Assembly (NCBI GenBank): GCA_030043175.1
Contig: JASHYD010000128.1
Coordinates: forward strand, 1-7,901
Source of the DNA: Xanthobacteraceae bacterium
Lineage (GTDB): Bacteria; Pseudomonadota; Alphaproteobacteria; Rhizobiales; Xanthobacteraceae
DNA: 7,901 nt
Reading direction: 5' to 3'
Positions 6,061 to 7,901 of this stretch are shown one piece after another (positions within the stretch are counted from its first letter, which is position 1; every line of letters starts with the position of its first letter). Both the position numbers and the translations under genes were made by a program. The notes under the pieces are model-generated. The model had not been told where the DNA came from. It searched no databases and was given only the letters and a program-made list of their open reading frames with translations.

Positions 6061-6712
6061 AGACGTGGACATAGCCGTCATGGAGCACCAGCCGACGAGC
6101 GTCGTACTGGTCCATGAGGGCGATATCGTGGGTGGCGATGACGACCGAGGTGCCGGATTTGTTCAGCTCAATGAACAGACGGAGAAGGCGTTGAGCCAAT
6201 TGCGGATCCACATTGCCGGTTGGCTCGTCCGCCAGCAGAAGTTGCGGCCGCGCGATCACAGCGCGGGCGATGGCGGCGCGCTGCTTCTCGCCGCCCGAAA
6301 GCACGGGTGGCAGCGCCCACATGTGTTCGCCAAGCCCGACCCAGTTCAACAGCTCGGCGACCTCGTCGTAATAACTCTCTTCGTCGCGGCCAAGCACCCG
6401 CAACGGCAGCGCGACGTTGTCGAAGGTGGAGAGATGGTCGAGCAGGCGGAAGTCCTGGAACACCACCCCGATCCGCCGGCGCAGGACTGCAAGCGAATCG
6501 GCGCTCAGCGTCGCAGTGTCGTGGTCGAACAGCGTGATCAATCCTCTGGTCGGCTTGAGCGTCAGGAACAGAAGGCGCAGCAGCGTGCTTTTGCCCGCCC
6601 CCGAGGGGCCGCTGAGAAACTGGAACGACCGAGGCGCGATGCTAAAGCTGAGGTCGCGCAGAATTTCGGGACCAAGCCCGTAGCGCAATCCGACATTCTC
6701 AAATTGAATCAC
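6053..6712 (-). CDS. ftsE: Cell division ATP-binding protein FtsE
   Basis: The product has 219 residues. This is the cytoplasmic ATPase partner of FtsX; ATP cycling in FtsEX is passed through the membrane to septal wall hydrolases. All ABC ATPase motifs are present: Walker A GPSGAGKST (35-43), Q-loop Q86 in VVFQDFRLL, signature LSGGEKQ (138-144), Walker B LLLADE (158-163, catalytic E163), D-loop NVD (167-169) and H-loop H195. The opening MIQFENVGLRYGLGPEILRDL and closing MDQYDARRLVLHDG match alphaproteobacterial FtsE as I know it. The frame stays open upstream to 6964, but I place the start at GTG (6710-6712). GGAG on the minus strand (6719-6722) lies 6 bases before it, homology begins there, and the extra 84 residues are low-quality sequence crossing a tandem repeat. 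It is the first gene of the ftsE-ftsX-ydcF-plsC cluster. Confidence 0.96.
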   Translation of the reverse strand: MIQFENVGLRYGLGPEILRDLSFSIAPRSFQFLSGPSGAGKSTLLRLLFLTLKPTRGLITLFDHDTATLSADSLAVLRRRIGVVFQDFRLLDHLSTFDNVALPLRVLGRDEESYYDEVAELLNWVGLGEHMWALPPVLSGGEKQRAAIARAVIARPQLLLADEPTGNVDPQLAQRLLRLFIELNKSGTSVVIATHDIALMDQYDARRLVLHDGYVHVYD

Positions 6713-6786
6713 GCCGTTCTCCGAATCGCCTGCGGCGGCAAGATCATAGCGTCCCGTGCCGGCACAAACATGCGGATCATCGCCGC

Positions 6787-6838
6787 GCCAAGCGAGCATG
6801 GCAAGCGAGCATCGCAAGCGAGCATGGCAAGCGAGCAT
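6787..6838. repeat. Four 13-bp tandem repeats upstream of ftsE
   Basis: Four head-to-tail copies of a 13-base unit occupy 6787-6799, 6800-6812, 6813-6825 and 6826-6838. The core AAGCGAGCAT is identical in all four; only the first three bases vary (GCC, GGC, CGC, GGC). On the minus strand, the sense strand for ftsE, each copy reads ATGCTCGCTTGCC or a close variant. The array ends 75 bases upstream of the ftsE start. The unit is not a multiple of three, consistent with non-coding DNA. It could be slippage-derived minisatellite sequence or repeated protein-binding sites. Confidence 0.85.
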
Positions 6839-6901
6839 GTACTCCCTGCACTCGCTCCCGCATGCGGCGGCAGAGGGGTCACGGGCAAAAACAGCCGCAG
6901 T

Positions 6902-6919
6902 CGCGCCGTTGACGGCGCG
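6902..6919 (-). terminator. GC-rich hairpin, possible terminator after the tyrA-like gene
   Basis: CGCGCCG (6902-6908) and CGGCGCG (6913-6919) form a perfect 7-bp stem with a 4-base loop. On the minus strand a run of five T's (6887-6891 as A's) follows, but only after about 10 bases, so it is not a classical intrinsic terminator. It lies 160 bases downstream of the prephenate dehydrogenase stop and could weakly end that transcript. The hairpin is certain; the terminator call is tentative. Confidence 0.3.
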
Positions 6920-7078
6920 TAAAAAGCCCCCCGCGCAAGTAGCCGAGTGAAACGACGCGGTCAAGCCTTACAGCCGCCGGGCTCGATGGAATGTGCGGTC
7001 CCGATTGTCGGCTCGCTTACGGGCCTCAGTCGCCGCGCGGGCGCTGCATCCTTGAACCGAGCTGCACGCCTGGCCGGC

Positions 7079-7901
7079 TCATTCGTCCGATGCATATGGC
7101 CGCGGCAGCGGCGCGGGCGCAAGCGACGGCCGCGGGCGTCCGAAGTCCGCAGCCTCGGAATCCTGCCCGATGGCCACGACGCCGCGCCGGATCGCGCGCG
7201 TGCGGGTGAACAGCTCAAAAAGCGTATCCCCATCGCCCGCCTCGATCGCGTGCACGAGCTTGCCCAGATCGCGGTTGAAGCGGCCGAGCATTTCCAGGAC
7301 ACCCGTCTTGTTGGCGAGAAACACGTCGCGCCACATGGTGGGATCGGACGCCGCAATGCGGGTGAAGTCGCGAAAACCGCCGGCGGAATATTGCAGGACC
7401 TCGGAACGCGTTACCGCGGACAAATCGTCGGCGGTGCCGACGATCGTATAGGCGATGAGGTGAGGCACGTGACTGGTGATGGCGAGCACGAGATCGTGGT
7501 GGTCCGCCGACATGACAGCGACCCTGGCGCCAAGCCCGCTCCAAAACCTCGACAGGCGCTCGACCGCAGCCGCATCGGCGCCCTCGGGCGGCGTCAGGAT
7601 GCACCAGCGCCCGACGAACAGTTCCGCAAAGCCCGCATCCGGGCCGGAATATTCGGTTCCGGCAACCGGATGCGCCGGGACGAAGTTCACGTTTGCCGGC
7701 AGGTGAGGCGCGATGTCGCGCACCACCTGGGCCTTGACCGAACCGACATCTGAGACGATCGCGCCAGGCGCCAGATGCGGCCCGATTTCGGCGGCTGCGC
7801 TGGCGCACTGGCCGACCGGAATGCAGATGATCACAAGGTCGGCGCCTTCGACCGCGGCCGCGTTGGTATCGACGACCTGGTCGGCGAGGCCGAGTTCCAT
7901 C
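7079..7901 (-). CDS. Prephenate/arogenate dehydrogenase family protein, N-terminus missing
   Basis: The gene runs off the right edge: 273 full codons are visible and the start, with the GxGxxG nucleotide-binding loop (probably some 30 residues), lies outside. The family enzyme oxidatively decarboxylates prephenate or arogenate with NAD(P)+ toward tyrosine. Counting from the first visible Met, the motifs are ADLVIICIPVG (end of the Rossmann half), DVGSVK (51-56), HPVAGTEYSGPDAGF (77-91, with the active-site His region), DHHDLVLAITSHVPHLIAY (133-151) and FTRIAASDPTMWRD (179-192). The helical C-terminal dimerisation domain follows. After about residue 250 the tail is Pro/Arg-rich (RPRPSLAPAPLPRP) and probably disordered. 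TyrA/TyrC naming and substrate preference cannot be settled without the N-terminus. There is a 366-base gap to ftsE. Confidence 0.94.
   Translation of the reverse strand, partial: MELGLADQVVDTNAAAVEGADLVIICIPVGQCASAAAEIGPHLAPGAIVSDVGSVKAQVVRDIAPHLPANVNFVPAHPVAGTEYSGPDAGFAELFVGRWCILTPPEGADAAAVERLSRFWSGLGARVAVMSADHHDLVLAITSHVPHLIAYTIVGTADDLSAVTRSEVLQYSAGGFRDFTRIAASDPTMWRDVFLANKTGVLEMLGRFNRDLGKLVHAIEAGDGDTLFELFTRTRAIRRGVVAIGQDSEAADFGRPRPSLAPAPLPRPYASDE

Larger units (their letters stand above)
6713..7078. other. Intergenic spacer between tyrA-like gene and ftsE
   Basis: These 366 bases lie between two same-strand genes. They hold four 13-bp tandem repeats (6787-6838), the 10-bp palindrome CCGCATGCGG (6858-6867) and a 7-bp-stem hairpin (6902-6919). 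The open frames crossing it are extensions or shadows of neighbouring genes. The spacing suggests that ftsE has its own promoter here, but I could not identify one. From 6920 to 7078 I see no distinct element. Confidence 0.5.

Noticed and set aside
6787..6838. Tandem repeats considered as a CRISPR array
   Set aside because: Units are 13 bases and directly adjacent with no spacers, and no cas gene is present.
5206..6922. Long plus-strand open frames opposite ftsX and ftsE (5206-6024 and 5816-6922)
   Set aside because: They are antisense to two well-recognised genes, are rich in Arg/His/Gln/Ala as is usual for shadows in GC-rich DNA, and have no family features.
6713..6964. In-frame upstream extension of ftsE that would make a 303-residue protein
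   Set aside because: FtsE homology begins at the GTG at 6712, which has GGAG six bases upstream. The extension crosses the tandem repeats and hairpin and has no recognisable sequence.
6947..7753. 268-codon plus-strand frame opposite the prephenate dehydrogenase
   Set aside because: It is a mirror of a clearly conserved enzyme gene, with no recognisable domain.

Overview
The window looks like ordinary chromosome from a GC-rich alphaproteobacterium of the Bradyrhizobium/Rhodopseudomonas/Afipia group (Nitrobacteraceae, order Hyphomicrobiales). That placement rests on recall, without a search: the FtsE, FtsX, PlsC, RecN and prephenate dehydrogenase sequences read like members of that group, and the 71-residue membrane protein resembles small hypothetical proteins I associate with Bradyrhizobium. 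I see no RNA gene, insertion sequence, phage gene or CRISPR array.

Left part (1-2823). The C-terminal end of a YVTN-type beta-propeller protein (+) converges on a small exported protein with one c-type haem motif (-). The 267-base gap between them holds a perfect 12-bp inverted repeat and looks like a dispersed intergenic repeat. Upstream of the haem protein, on the same strand, is a complete recN (DNA double-strand break repair). The propeller and haem protein may work together in the periplasm, but that is inference.

Middle (2824-3606). This is a low-coding spacer. It holds a possible 47-codon ORF with a strong ribosome binding site, a 10-bp direct repeat, a 71-residue single-pass membrane protein (+), and two inverted repeats ahead of the next convergent gene.

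Right part (3607-7901), all on the minus strand. In transcription order it contains a prephenate dehydrogenase (tyrosine synthesis, cut by the window edge), a 366-base spacer with four 13-bp tandem repeats and a GC-rich hairpin, and then a tight cluster ftsE-ftsX-ydcF-like-plsC. FtsE and FtsX form the ATPase and membrane halves of the divisome complex that controls septal peptidoglycan hydrolysis. The YdcF/DUF218 protein is probably envelope-related, and PlsC makes phosphatidic acid. Together they form a cell-envelope and division operon.

I found no convincing previously undescribed system. The most notable items are the haem protein without a downstream methionine ligand, the 13-bp tandem array ahead of ftsE, the intergenic palindromic repeat, recN outside its usual neighbourhood, and the small ORF with a near-ideal ribosome binding site.
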